Assembly (NCBI GenBank): GCA_945903925.1
Contig: CAMDPJ010000021.1
Span: 1 to 17,453, forward strand
Reading direction: 5' to 3'
Length of the DNA stretch: 17,453 bases
Source: Chryseobacterium gleum
GTDB lineage: Bacteria; Bacteroidota; Bacteroidia; Flavobacteriales_C; GCA-002722245
Shown here: piece after piece, positions 6,887 through 14,008 of the stretch
Position numbering within the stretch: position 1 is the first letter of the stretch
How the letters are laid out: the number at the start of each line of letters is the position of its first letter
Notes under the pieces: generated by a model
The model's database searches: none
Seen by the model: the letters and a program-made list of their open reading frames with translations, nothing else
What the model was told of the DNA's origin: nothing
Made by a program: the position numbers and the translations under genes

Positions 6887-9194
6887 TGCTGATTTGTTTT
6901 TGGTTAATAATTAATGGAACTCTTAATCTTAAAGTGAATGTTCTCCCCAGTTCATCGCTGAAATATCGAAAACGATTCATGTAGTCGCGGTAACGACTGT
7001 TTAATAGGTTATCTACTTCAAAAGAAGCGATCACTGGTTGATGTTTAATGTGTATGGTGGTGCTAATGCTTGCCGATAAAACAGTGTAGGCCTCAGGAGG
7101 AGCAACCACATCGGTATTGGCTGGCACATTGTTTTGTTTAAACACATGCTTTGTATTGAACTCTGTTTTTGTTTTGGTAAATGTTTTATTGTCTTTGAAA
7201 ATGTATTCTAAAGAAGCGCTGATTTGATTAGAAGGCATCAATACAATGTAATCGTTTACCGTTCTGTTCCAGGCGTGTAAAAATGAACCTTTGCTTTTAA
7301 ACGTGATTAATTTTAAGCCTTGTTTTATTTGGTAGTTTATGCCACTTAAAATAGCATTGCATTGTTTGTATTCAAAAGCCGGAAATGCGCCGCGAATGGT
7401 GAGAACAGGGGTAGGGGTAGGACTCAAAAAGATGAAGTCGTTGATGAAATTATAGTACGCTTCGGCCTCCAATGAAAACTTTTTTCTTTCGTATTTGCCG
7501 CTTGTGATGGCATTCCAGCTTCTTTCTTTTTTTAAGTTTTCATCGCCTACTTCAATAGCTGCAGCACCATGATGCAAGCCATTGCTGTACAATTCATTGA
7601 TGGAAGGCGGTCTCCAAGCATAGCTGCCATTCATCACGAAAGAAAGATATTTGTTCATTTTTCTGCTCACGCCAACATTTGCCGAAATACCATTATAATT
7701 GTTACCCGGATTTTGCAATATATCGTTCTTGTAGAAAAAGGCTTCTTGCCATCTTACATCCCATCGGGCACCAGCTTCCAGCACCCATTTTTTATTCCAC
7801 CATTGAGTGAGTAAAAAAGCACCTCCATTGTAATTTAAAAAATTGGGAATAAACATTTTTCCTTCATAAGTGTTTTTTTGAGAAGAGGCACTTATGCCTG
7901 CGGAAATAAATTGATTGTTTTTGTTGTATTCCCAAACCGATTGAAGCGATTGAGTGGTCATTTCTAAGTGCATGGCTGCTGCTCCCTTGTTGGCTCCGTA
8001 TCCCAAATGCTTGTCAAACTCTTCGCGTAAATTGTATTGTCGGGCAAAGGTTGTTTTTAAATAATTATGTGTCGAAATGTTCCAAGAAAATTTCGCTTTA
8101 AATAGCTCGTGCTCAATTAATTGGTATGGTCTACCTAAATCATAAGAAAAATCTGCTGAATCTAAAGGTTTGTCGGCAGTAAATGCTTTTTGTAAATCGC
8201 TTAAGTTGCCAATGTGCGATCCTGAAAAGATGCTTAGTTGCGTGTTGAACTGACTGTAATAAATCTCCGATTCGGTGTTTTTATTTTTGTAACCAGTGCT
8301 TAGTGAAAAGTTGTATTCTTGAATACCTGTGTTCTTTAAAAAATAGGTAGGAGTGTTTAAGTTTCCACCTCTTTTGTAAGTGCCTTGAGCGCGCCAAGCC
8401 AAGCCTTTAATTTTAGGAATACTGCCTTGCAACATCATGGAGCCAACACCCATTCGTCCGTTACTCACTCCAACAGCGTTTACTTCACCTTCTAACTTGC
8501 TATCGTATTTCAGTTTTTTAGGGTCAACCAACAATACTCCTCCTATAGCATCAGAGCCATAACGAACACAGGCAGCGCCTTTAATGACTGATATTTCATC
8601 GGCGATGAAAGGGTCTATTTCCGGACCGTGTTCTGAGCCCCATTGCTGCGATTCGTGTCGCACCCCATTGTTGAACACCAAAATTCTATTGCTGTGCAAA
8701 CCATGAATAACGGGTTTAGAAATAGAAGAACCCGTATTTAAAGAGTTAACGCCCATATTTTCTTCGGCGATTTTGCCTAAGGTTTTGCCTTGTAGTTCGA
8801 ACAACGCTTCTTTATTTAGTGTATTTTTTACTGATGCGTCGTTGTTCTTCTTTTCAGCAGAAACTTTTATTTCTTTCAATAATTCGGCGTGATGTTCTAG
8901 TTTGAAATCTTGTTTAAGGTGATCGCTAATACTAAGAACGATAGTGCTGTCGGCGCAACCTACATGCGAAAAAGTTATGGTGTATTTTCCTGCACAAAGT
9001 TGTTGTATCGAGTAAAATCCGTTTTTATCGGCTACTGCACTTTGTTGGGTTTCCTTAATATAAATGGTGGCCGAAGACAAAGCAGATGAGTCGTGGTCAT
9101 CGGTTATTTGTCCCGATAAAGTGAGTCTACAATCTTTTTGAGCATACACATCGCCTAGCATAATGCATAGGCACAAACACAAAAAACTTCTCAT
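6873..9194 (-). CDS. TonB-dependent outer-membrane receptor with carboxypeptidase-regulatory-like domain
   Basis: A 773-residue receptor. The signal peptide is residues 1-18 (ending DVYA). A carboxypeptidase-regulatory-like beta domain follows (about 22-100, including VADKNGFYSIQQLCAGKYTI). The plug is at about 125-230 (GKTLGKIAEENMGVNSL, KPVIHGLHSNRILVFNNGV, then GPEIDPFIADEISVIKGA and VRYGSDAIGGVL), and the 22-stranded barrel region runs to LGRTFTLRLRVPL. The plug stretch with GLHSNR, QQWGSEHGPEIDP and IKGA is the subtype I associate with ZnuD-like metal receptors. With histidine-rich neighbours on both sides, zinc or another divalent metal is my best guess for substrate, but siderophore or other ligands remain possible. 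It starts 42 bp after the small His/Cys protein gene and overlaps the lipoprotein gene downstream. Confidence 0.93.
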   Translation of the reverse strand: MRSFLCLCLCIMLGDVYAQKDCRLTLSGQITDDHDSSALSSATIYIKETQQSAVADKNGFYSIQQLCAGKYTITFSHVGCADSTIVLSISDHLKQDFKLEHHAELLKEIKVSAEKKNNDASVKNTLNKEALFELQGKTLGKIAEENMGVNSLNTGSSISKPVIHGLHSNRILVFNNGVRHESQQWGSEHGPEIDPFIADEISVIKGAACVRYGSDAIGGVLLVDPKKLKYDSKLEGEVNAVGVSNGRMGVGSMMLQGSIPKIKGLAWRAQGTYKRGGNLNTPTYFLKNTGIQEYNFSLSTGYKNKNTESEIYYSQFNTQLSIFSGSHIGNLSDLQKAFTADKPLDSADFSYDLGRPYQLIEHELFKAKFSWNISTHNYLKTTFARQYNLREEFDKHLGYGANKGAAAMHLEMTTQSLQSVWEYNKNNQFISAGISASSQKNTYEGKMFIPNFLNYNGGAFLLTQWWNKKWVLEAGARWDVRWQEAFFYKNDILQNPGNNYNGISANVGVSRKMNKYLSFVMNGSYAWRPPSINELYSNGLHHGAAAIEVGDENLKKERSWNAITSGKYERKKFSLEAEAYYNFINDFIFLSPTPTPVLTIRGAFPAFEYKQCNAILSGINYQIKQGLKLITFKSKGSFLHAWNRTVNDYIVLMPSNQISASLEYIFKDNKTFTKTKTEFNTKHVFKQNNVPANTDVVAPPEAYTVLSASISTTIHIKHQPVIASFEVDNLLNSRYRDYMNRFRYFSDELGRTFTLRLRVPLIINQKQISNENN

Positions 9195-9236
9195 AAACGA
9201 AGTTTAAAAAATAAATAAAATGATTTTTAGCGGAGT

Positions 9237-9551
9237 TTAAGCTAATACAGGGGGAGCCTTGTTGTTAAGGCTGATGAAAAGCGGTTGAGCTTCGCTTTCG
9301 AAGAAACTTGCTGTTTGAAAAGTGGGTAATTTTAAAAACTGTAATTGCGCAATTTTATATGCATCGAAAAGTTTGGCCGGTGATGCATCACACAAATCAC
9401 AAGCATTGTCTTTGGTAAAACTTTCTGTATTATGCTTAGCGGTTTCGTGATGGTGGTGCAAGTAAGTGGAACCAATAAATACGAACGTGTAAAGGGCCAC
9501 CAAAGTGACGCTTAACAGACGTAAGATTCTATTGTTTTTTCTTCTTAGCAC
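9237..9551 (-). CDS. Small membrane or secreted protein with HHHH and CxxC motifs
   Basis: A 104-residue protein of unrecognised family. It opens with a basic stretch (LRRKNNRILR) and one hydrophobic segment (about residues 11-29), either an uncleaved anchor or a signal peptide. HHHHETAKH (31-40) and DNACDLCDA (48-56) follow directly and together look like a metal site on the periplasmic side. It ends NNKAPPVLA; a C-terminal APP-type tail is common in small Bacteroidota proteins found near metal-transport receptors, a recollection rather than a search result. The only start in frame is GTG at 9549-9551, since an in-frame TAA lies about 24 bp upstream and there is no ATG, so the start is moderately sure. 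It is first in the putative metal-uptake cassette. Confidence 0.65.
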   Translation of the reverse strand: MLRRKNNRILRLLSVTLVALYTFVFIGSTYLHHHHETAKHNTESFTKDNACDLCDASPAKLFDAYKIAQLQFLKLPTFQTASFFESEAQPLFISLNNKAPPVLA

Positions 9552-9575
9552 GCCCCTAAGATATGAAAATGTTAT

Positions 9576-9893
9576 TTATAATTTCTTAAAATTCTTTCTT
9601 ATCCTCTCATCCCAATTACTAGGATCCTTGCTTGTATGGAAAACGGCAATTACTTTCAAGTCCTTTTTATCAGTGTAATAATGAATGCCGAAAGGGAAAT
9701 TTTTAGTAAAGTATATTCTAATCTTTTTGTATTTGAGCTGGCAAATATTTGGATTTTGAGATATGGATTCCATTGCTTCATTAATAGCTTCTTCAAATGA
9801 ATCGCCTAAGCTGCTTTTTTGTATTTCATACCAATGGAAGGATTCGCTAATATCCCATTATGCTTCTTGGGAAAGTAAAATGTTGTATTTCAT
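9576..9893 (-). pseudogene. RelE/ParE-family toxin gene with premature stop at codon 12
   Basis: Reading from the ATG at 9893 gives MKYNILLSQEA, then TAA (complement of 9858-9860), then an uninterrupted continuation WDISESFHWYEIQKSSLG to the end NWDERIRKNFKKL. Ignoring the stop, the length is 105 residues, normal for a ParE-like toxin (PF05016). The order (helical N-terminus, then KKIRIYFTKNFPFGIHYY, then LKVIAVFHTSKDP) fits that family. The nonsense codon probably arose from a Glu or Gln codon by one base change. Restart at M41 (9773) would give only the C-terminal 65 residues without the N-terminal helices, unlikely to be an active toxin. It follows the antitoxin stop by one base, the standard antitoxin-first arrangement. 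Confidence 0.82.
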
Positions 9894-9894
9894 T

Positions 9895-10095
9895 CTACGA
9901 ACCCAATCTTTTTTTTACGTCGGCCCAAGTAGAAAAGGAGGTTTCTCCATTTTCTGCTCTTTGCAAGCGCTTGTCTAATTCTTTTTTTTGAGCAGAAGTA
10001 ATTTCAAGTGTTGACGTGTCGATGGTATTCCAAATTTGATGAATTAGATTCAATCTCTCGGCTACGCTTAACTTTAGTATATCTTGCATTCCCAT
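9895..10095 (-). CDS. Addiction module antitoxin (RelB-like, TIGR02574/PF09720 type)
   Basis: A 66-residue protein with the features of the putative addiction module component family: LSVAERLNLIHQIWNTI near the N-terminus, a linker, then EITSAQKKELDKRLQRAENG and TWADVKKRLGS at the C-terminus. Such proteins neutralise a RelE/ParE-like toxin by wrapping it and often repress their own promoter. Start at the first ATG (10095); a second ATG two codons later is equally possible. The frame is intact although the partner toxin next to it carries a nonsense codon. A consensus promoter and a near-palindrome lie just upstream. Confidence 0.85.
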   Translation of the reverse strand: MGMQDILKLSVAERLNLIHQIWNTIDTSTLEITSAQKKELDKRLQRAENGETSFSTWADVKKRLGS

Positions 10096-10103
10096 AAAAC
10101 AGG

Positions 10104-10119
10104 ATTTGTTTAATCAAAT
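10104..10119. promoter_or_regulatory. Candidate operator for the toxin-antitoxin module
   Basis: ATTTGTTTAATCAAAT reads as an inverted repeat with 14 of 16 positions symmetric. It overlaps the -7 element and the expected transcription start of the antitoxin gene. That placement suits autorepression, which is common for such modules, but binding is an inference and AT-rich DNA produces short palindromes by chance. Confidence 0.35.
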
Positions 10120-10145
10120 ATACGATATGTTGACTTGAAAAGAAA
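10115..10145 (-). promoter_or_regulatory. Promoter of the antitoxin gene
   Basis: On the minus strand, TATATTTG (10122-10115) is a perfect TAnnTTTG -7 element. Exactly 19 bp upstream is TTTC (10145-10142), a one-mismatch -33 TTTG. The expected start lies near 10108, giving a leader of about 12 nt before the ATG. The promoter fills the gap right after the dihydroorotase-like gene stop. Confidence 0.55.
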
Positions 10146-10146
10146 G

Positions 10147-11406
10147 CTAAGCAATCAACTTTCCCTTATTGAATATCCCCAATACTTTTCCAGTAAGAGT
10201 CTTTCCAATAAAAGGATTGTTTTTAGAAATCGCCTGTAAGTTTTTTGCTTCAACCGTTTCTTTTATTGTTGGATCGAAGAAAGTGATGTTTGCTTTTTCA
10301 CCTTCCTTAATTACAGGAATTGGTAAGTTGAAAGCCTTGCGCGGAGCTACAGATATTTTTTCGATGATGGTATTTAAATCTAAGTCTTTGCTTAAGTAAG
10401 TGTTTAATACAGCAAAGCTGTTTTCTAAGATGGCTGCGCCAAATTCAGCATGATCGAACTCACATAATTTACCTTCAATATTCTGAGGTTCGTAGTTAGA
10501 AGTGATGAAATCTATCGTTCCGTTTTTAATACCAGCAACCAAAGCTTTGCGGTCTTTTTCGTCGCGCAAGGGAGGAAGAACTTTTAAATTACTATCGAAA
10601 TTTTCCATGGCTGTGTCGTTCAAAACAAGGTTCAAAACAGCCACGTCGGCACTTATATTAAGTTTGTTCTTTTTTGCTTCTTTTATTAAGTCAACTGCTT
10701 TTGCACCCGAGATAGAATTGAGGTGGAGTCGGCCTTCTGTGTATTCTAATAAAGATATATTTCGTGATACAGCAACGTCTTCGGCGATGAGCGGACGAGT
10801 TTTCAAACCTAAGAAAGCACTCGTTTTCCCTTCGTGAATGTACCCGTCGGCTGCCAAGGCAGGGTCTTCAGAATATACTACTATGATAGAGTTGAATTTC
10901 TTACCGTAAAGCAAAGCTAACTTAATGAGTTCGGTGTTGGCCATAGCTTGTTTTCCATCAGAGAAGGCGATAGCTCCCGATTGTGTCATGTCGTACATCT
11001 CGCTCAAGTCAACGCCCTTTCCTTTAGCAGAAAGGTGACCCATTGGATAAATATCTATGTTGAAATTTTTGGCTTGATTGATTAGGTATTCAATTCCCGA
11101 TTTAGAATCAACAACAGGTTGAGAAGAAGGAGAAAGCACCACGCCAGTGTATCCGCCTTTGGCAGCAGTTGCTACACCGTTTAATAAAGTTTCTTTGTGT
11201 TCATTGCCTGGGTCGCAAAAGTTTGCATTCACATCTAACCAGCCTGGAGACACACAAAGATTTGCTGATTCAATGGTTTTCACTCCCTTTTTAGTGATTT
11301 TTCCAATTTGCGCAATCTTGCCGTTTTGAATAAGTATGTCGGCCTTTTTGTTGTTAAATGGAGAATTTGGATCGATGATGAGTGCGTTCTTAAGCAGAAG
11401 ATCCAT
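10147..11406 (-). CDS. Dihydroorotase-like amidohydrolase, probably non-catalytic
   Basis: A 419-residue class I dihydroorotase homologue (PyrC/amidohydrolase superfamily) with family-wide scaffolding: VSPGWLDVNANFCDPG (52-67), the SDG motif (149-151), KVLPPLRDEKDR (275-286) and a C-terminal ITFFDP strand returning to the beta-sandwich. Several metal ligands expected in active class I enzymes are replaced. The HxH of the PGxxDxHxH motif is N60-x-N62, the HxED motif reads Y178-S-E-D, the later HxST histidine appears to be S231, and the TDHAPH aspartate is N304. D150 survives. Active enzymes interconvert carbamoyl-aspartate and dihydroorotate in pyrimidine synthesis. This protein more resembles the inactive pseudo-dihydroorotases that support aspartate transcarbamoylase, and Bacteroidota often carry such a paralogue. 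Alignment was by eye. It begins the long minus-strand run. Confidence 0.85.
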   Translation of the reverse strand: MDLLLKNALIIDPNSPFNNKKADILIQNGKIAQIGKITKKGVKTIESANLCVSPGWLDVNANFCDPGNEHKETLLNGVATAAKGGYTGVVLSPSSQPVVDSKSGIEYLINQAKNFNIDIYPMGHLSAKGKGVDLSEMYDMTQSGAIAFSDGKQAMANTELIKLALLYGKKFNSIIVVYSEDPALAADGYIHEGKTSAFLGLKTRPLIAEDVAVSRNISLLEYTEGRLHLNSISGAKAVDLIKEAKKNKLNISADVAVLNLVLNDTAMENFDSNLKVLPPLRDEKDRKALVAGIKNGTIDFITSNYEPQNIEGKLCEFDHAEFGAAILENSFAVLNTYLSKDLDLNTIIEKISVAPRKAFNLPIPVIKEGEKANITFFDPTIKETVEAKNLQAISKNNPFIGKTLTGKVLGIFNKGKLIA

Positions 11407-11422
11407 TGGCGTTTAATTTTTT

Positions 11423-11430
11423 CAAAAATA
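11423..11430 (-). promoter_or_regulatory. Candidate -7 element of the dihydroorotase-like gene
   Basis: TATTTTTG on the minus strand matches TAnnTTTG exactly and would put transcription start about 10 nt before the ATG at 11406. No convincing -33 TTTG lies 19 bp upstream. The rest of the 165-bp divergent gap shows only a weaker plus-strand candidate, TATTTTAG at 11539-11546, for the DUF4494 cluster. Confidence 0.35.
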
Positions 11431-11571
11431 GAAAAAAAAATTAGAGTATGAAGAGTCGAAATTATTCTTCATTCAATAGGTCTCTATAATTTTTTCAACA
11501 ACGGTTAACAACGCCTCGCAAAGCCCGAACAATTTATCTATTTTAGCCACTCAATTTAAAAACAGATTTAT

Positions 11572-12060
11572 ATGGCTACTTGGTTCAGCACGAAGATTAG
11601 TTTTCTTAAACAAGCAGAAAACGGAAGTATTTACAAAATATCGGAACAATATTTATTAAACGCTGAATCGTTTACCGAAGCAGAAGCGAGATTGCAAGCG
11701 ATATTAGAAGATAGCATTCCTGAATACAATTTACTTACTTGTGCCAAGGCAAATGTAAGTGATATCATTTTTAACGAAGGAGCAGAAGCTTTTTACAGCT
11801 GTAAAATCTCTTTCTTATCTCACGATGAAGATACAGGTAAAGAGAAAAAAGTGACTCAAACTTTCCTAATAGCTGCCGATTCTGTTAAAGAAGCAGGAGA
11901 GTTGTTAGAAGATAAAATGAGAGGTACTGTTGTTGAATGGGAATTGTTAACTATTAGCAAAACGCCTATCGTTGATGTTTTTGCTGATGAAGCGGAAGAC
12001 GACGGTAAAGGAAAGAAAAAAGGAAAAAAATTAGCAAAATCTAAAGAATACGAAGATTAG
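11572..12060 (+). CDS. DUF4494 family protein
   Basis: A 162-residue protein whose layout matches DUF4494, a Bacteroidota family of unknown function. It starts with an MATWFSTKISF strand, followed by YLLNAESFTEAEARLQAIL, then a second similar half (FYSCKISFLSHDEDTGKEKK, FLIAADSVKEAGELLEDKM) and SKTPIVDVF. The two halves look like an internal duplication of a strand-helix unit. The C-terminal tail (DGKGKKKGKKLAKSKEYED) is lysine-rich and probably disordered, possibly contacting nucleic acid or acidic surfaces; that is a guess. No signal peptide or membrane segment is present. It begins a tight plus-strand cluster, 3 bp before the rhomboid gene. Confidence 0.88.
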   Translation: MATWFSTKISFLKQAENGSIYKISEQYLLNAESFTEAEARLQAILEDSIPEYNLLTCAKANVSDIIFNEGAEAFYSCKISFLSHDEDTGKEKKVTQTFLIAADSVKEAGELLEDKMRGTVVEWELLTISKTPIVDVFADEAEDDGKGKKKGKKLAKSKEYED

Positions 12061-12063
12061 TAG

Positions 12064-12681
12064 ATGTCGATTACTGTTCTAATCATACTTATTACTGTTG
12101 TTACTTCGTGGCAGGGTTTTAATCAGCCTAGTTTTACGCATAAGTATATGTTTAACGCTTATCAGGTAGCGCATAAAAAGGAATGGTATAGAATGTTGAC
12201 GCATGGATTTTTGCATGCCGATTGGGGGCATTTGGCTTTCAATATGTTGTCGTTTTATTCTTTTGGAGAATCAATTGAAAAGGTGTTTAAAGGCATCTTT
12301 GGCGAAACACAAGGAATCATTTATTACCTGTTGCTGTATTTTGGAGCAATGGTTTTTAGTTCCTTATATTCATTAATGAAGCATAAAAACAACAGTTATT
12401 ATAACGCCTTAGGGGCGTCTGGCGCTGTAAGTGCTATCATTTTTACTTTTATATTGATTGCTCCTTCAAGTAAGATGTTTGTATTCTTTTTACCAATGAA
12501 TTCTTTGTTGTATGGCATTGTGTTTTTAGGCTTGTCGTATTATATGAGCAAAAAGAACATGGATAATATCGGGCACGATGCACATTTTTGGGGAGCGGTA
12601 TTCGGTTTCGTCTTTCCTATTATTTTGCAACCTATGTTACTTGATAATTTCATCATGCAAGTAAATCAAATGTTACACTAA
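12064..12681 (+). CDS. Rhomboid family intramembrane serine protease
   Basis: A 205-residue polytopic membrane protein. Rhomboid landmarks are visible in order: EWYRMLTHGFLHADWGHLAF (40-59) with N60 after it (HxxxxN segment in the L1/TM2 region); GASG (117-120) with S119 as the nucleophile; and HFWGAVFG (174-181) with H174 as the catalytic base in the GxxxG-containing last helix. The Ser-His dyad is thus intact. Rhomboids cleave single-pass membrane proteins within or near the membrane; no substrate is evident nearby. The stop shares one base with the next gene start (TAATG), implying coupled translation with the HAD phosphatase. Confidence 0.93.
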   Translation: MSITVLIILITVVTSWQGFNQPSFTHKYMFNAYQVAHKKEWYRMLTHGFLHADWGHLAFNMLSFYSFGESIEKVFKGIFGETQGIIYYLLLYFGAMVFSSLYSLMKHKNNSYYNALGASGAVSAIIFTFILIAPSSKMFVFFLPMNSLLYGIVFLGLSYYMSKKNMDNIGHDAHFWGAVFGFVFPIILQPMLLDNFIMQVNQMLH

Positions 12682-13166
12682 TGAACAAAGCAGTATTCTT
12701 AGATAGAGACGGTGTTATCAACTACGACCCAGACGATTACATCTACAAAATGGAGGAATTCCGTTTTCTGAATAATATCTTGCCTATAGTTAAAGAAGTG
12801 AGCAAGAGAGGTTATTTGATTGTGGTAATAACCAATCAGGGCGGAATGGATAAAAAGCGTTTCAATGGAGATGATGTAGAGAGAATTCATGCGCATATAG
12901 CAAAGGCGTTTGCCGAAAACGGTTCTCCAATAAGTGAAATTTATTATTGTCCGCACCACAGCGATATACAAAAATGCCTTTGTCGCAAACCCGATTCATT
13001 AATGGTAGAAAGGGCTTTAGCGAAATACAATATCGATCCGTCTCAATCATATTTCATAGGTGATAAACCTAGAGATATAGTATGCGCAGAAAAAGCAGGG
13101 GTGACAGGAATCAAAATTGATGTGAATATATTAGATTTGAATATTTTAGACAAAATTAAAAGCTAA
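12681..13166 (+). CDS. HAD-IIIA family phosphatase, GmhB/histidinol-phosphatase-like
   Basis: A 161-residue compact HAD phosphatase without a cap domain. Motif I is FLDRDGVI with nucleophile D8 and acid/base D10. Motif II is ITNQGG (50-55). A zinc-binding loop follows, C90-P-H92 with C99-L-C101, then RKPD (102-105) with the motif III lysine K103. Motif IV is FIGDKPRD (125-132) with D128 and D132. The Cys-His zinc loop is typical of D-glycero-D-manno-heptose-1,7-bisphosphate phosphatase (GmhB) and of HisB-type histidinol phosphatases. The loop here is shorter than in typical GmhB, so I leave the substrate open. No heptose or histidine genes lie in the window to decide it. It is cytoplasmic and 11 bp before the aminotransferase gene. 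Confidence 0.88.
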   Translation: MNKAVFLDRDGVINYDPDDYIYKMEEFRFLNNILPIVKEVSKRGYLIVVITNQGGMDKKRFNGDDVERIHAHIAKAFAENGSPISEIYYCPHHSDIQKCLCRKPDSLMVERALAKYNIDPSQSYFIGDKPRDIVCAEKAGVTGIKIDVNILDLNILDKIKS

Positions 13167-13177
13167 AACGTAAAGTA

Positions 13178-14008
13178 ATGCACGTTTATCATAACTATAA
13201 CGGATTTTTAGTGGAAGACAGTGAAAAACTATTCACATCGGCCAACAGAGGTTTTAAGTATGGCGATGGTTTTTTTGAAACACTAAGAATCTCTAACAAC
13301 AATATCTTGTTTTGGGACCGTCATTACGAGCGATTGGTGAAGACCATGGAGTTTTTGAACTTTGATGTTTCTGGCATGGATAGAGAGTTTTGGGAGACTC
13401 AAATTAAGAAGTATTTTGTTAGAAATAACTTTCCCGATTGCCGATTAAGATTAACCATTTACCGCGATGCGGGCGGATTTTATACTCCCGACAGAAATAA
13501 AGTAGGATTCATTATTGAAGGCTATATTTTAGATAAATCGATTTACGAAATCAACGAAAAAGGCTTAAAGTTAGGGCTGTTTTGCGATGTGATGAAAAGC
13601 CGACAACCCTTTTCGAATTTAAAAACCACCAACTCTTTGCCTTATGTTTTGGCAGGAATATTTGCCGAAAAAAGTGGATTTGATGATGTAGCTATACTAA
13701 ATGATGCTGATAGAGTGAGTGAAAGTATAAGTTCAAATATTTTCATTGTTGAAGGAGATAAGATTATCACTCCTCCTTTAACCGAAGGTTGTATTGAAGG
13801 GGTGATGCGTAGTTTGATTTTTGATTTAATGCCTCTAGGTAAAGTGTTGGAGGAGACTATTGATGTAGATAGAATGAAGGATGCCGATGAAATTTTTTTA
13901 ACCAATGTGATTAGAGGTTTGCAATGGGTAGGTTCATTTTCGGGCCGACAGTATTCAGCAAATGTTTCCTCTTCTTTGGTTAACATGCTGAATATGGCTG
14001 TGGTATGA
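13178..14008 (+). CDS. Class IV aminotransferase family PLP enzyme (PabC/branched-chain/D-amino acid type)
   Basis: A 276-residue fold-type IV PLP protein. RGFKYGDGFFETLRI (24-38) is the N-terminal signature. K149 in LKTTNSLPYVLA is the expected Schiff-base lysine, E183 in VSESISSNIF should contact the pyridine nitrogen, and EGCIEGVMR (208-216) forms the phosphate-binding cup. The same fold serves 4-amino-4-deoxychorismate lyase (folate synthesis), branched-chain aminotransferase and D-amino acid transaminase. The length and the YGDGFFET start fit a PabC-like lyase or a related aminotransferase, and I cannot choose between them. The stop overlaps by 4 bp (ATGA) the former start of the decayed DUF4421 gene, so that gene was once part of this operon. 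Confidence 0.87.
   Translation: MHVYHNYNGFLVEDSEKLFTSANRGFKYGDGFFETLRISNNNILFWDRHYERLVKTMEFLNFDVSGMDREFWETQIKKYFVRNNFPDCRLRLTIYRDAGGFYTPDRNKVGFIIEGYILDKSIYEINEKGLKLGLFCDVMKSRQPFSNLKTTNSLPYVLAGIFAEKSGFDDVAILNDADRVSESISSNIFIVEGDKIITPPLTEGCIEGVMRSLIFDLMPLGKVLEETIDVDRMKDADEIFLTNVIRGLQWVGSFSGRQYSANVSSSLVNMLNMAVV

Noticed and set aside
9763..9978. A 71-codon plus-strand open frame across the toxin-antitoxin junction.
   Set aside because: It is antisense to the clear ParE-like and antitoxin sequences and its translation shows no family features.
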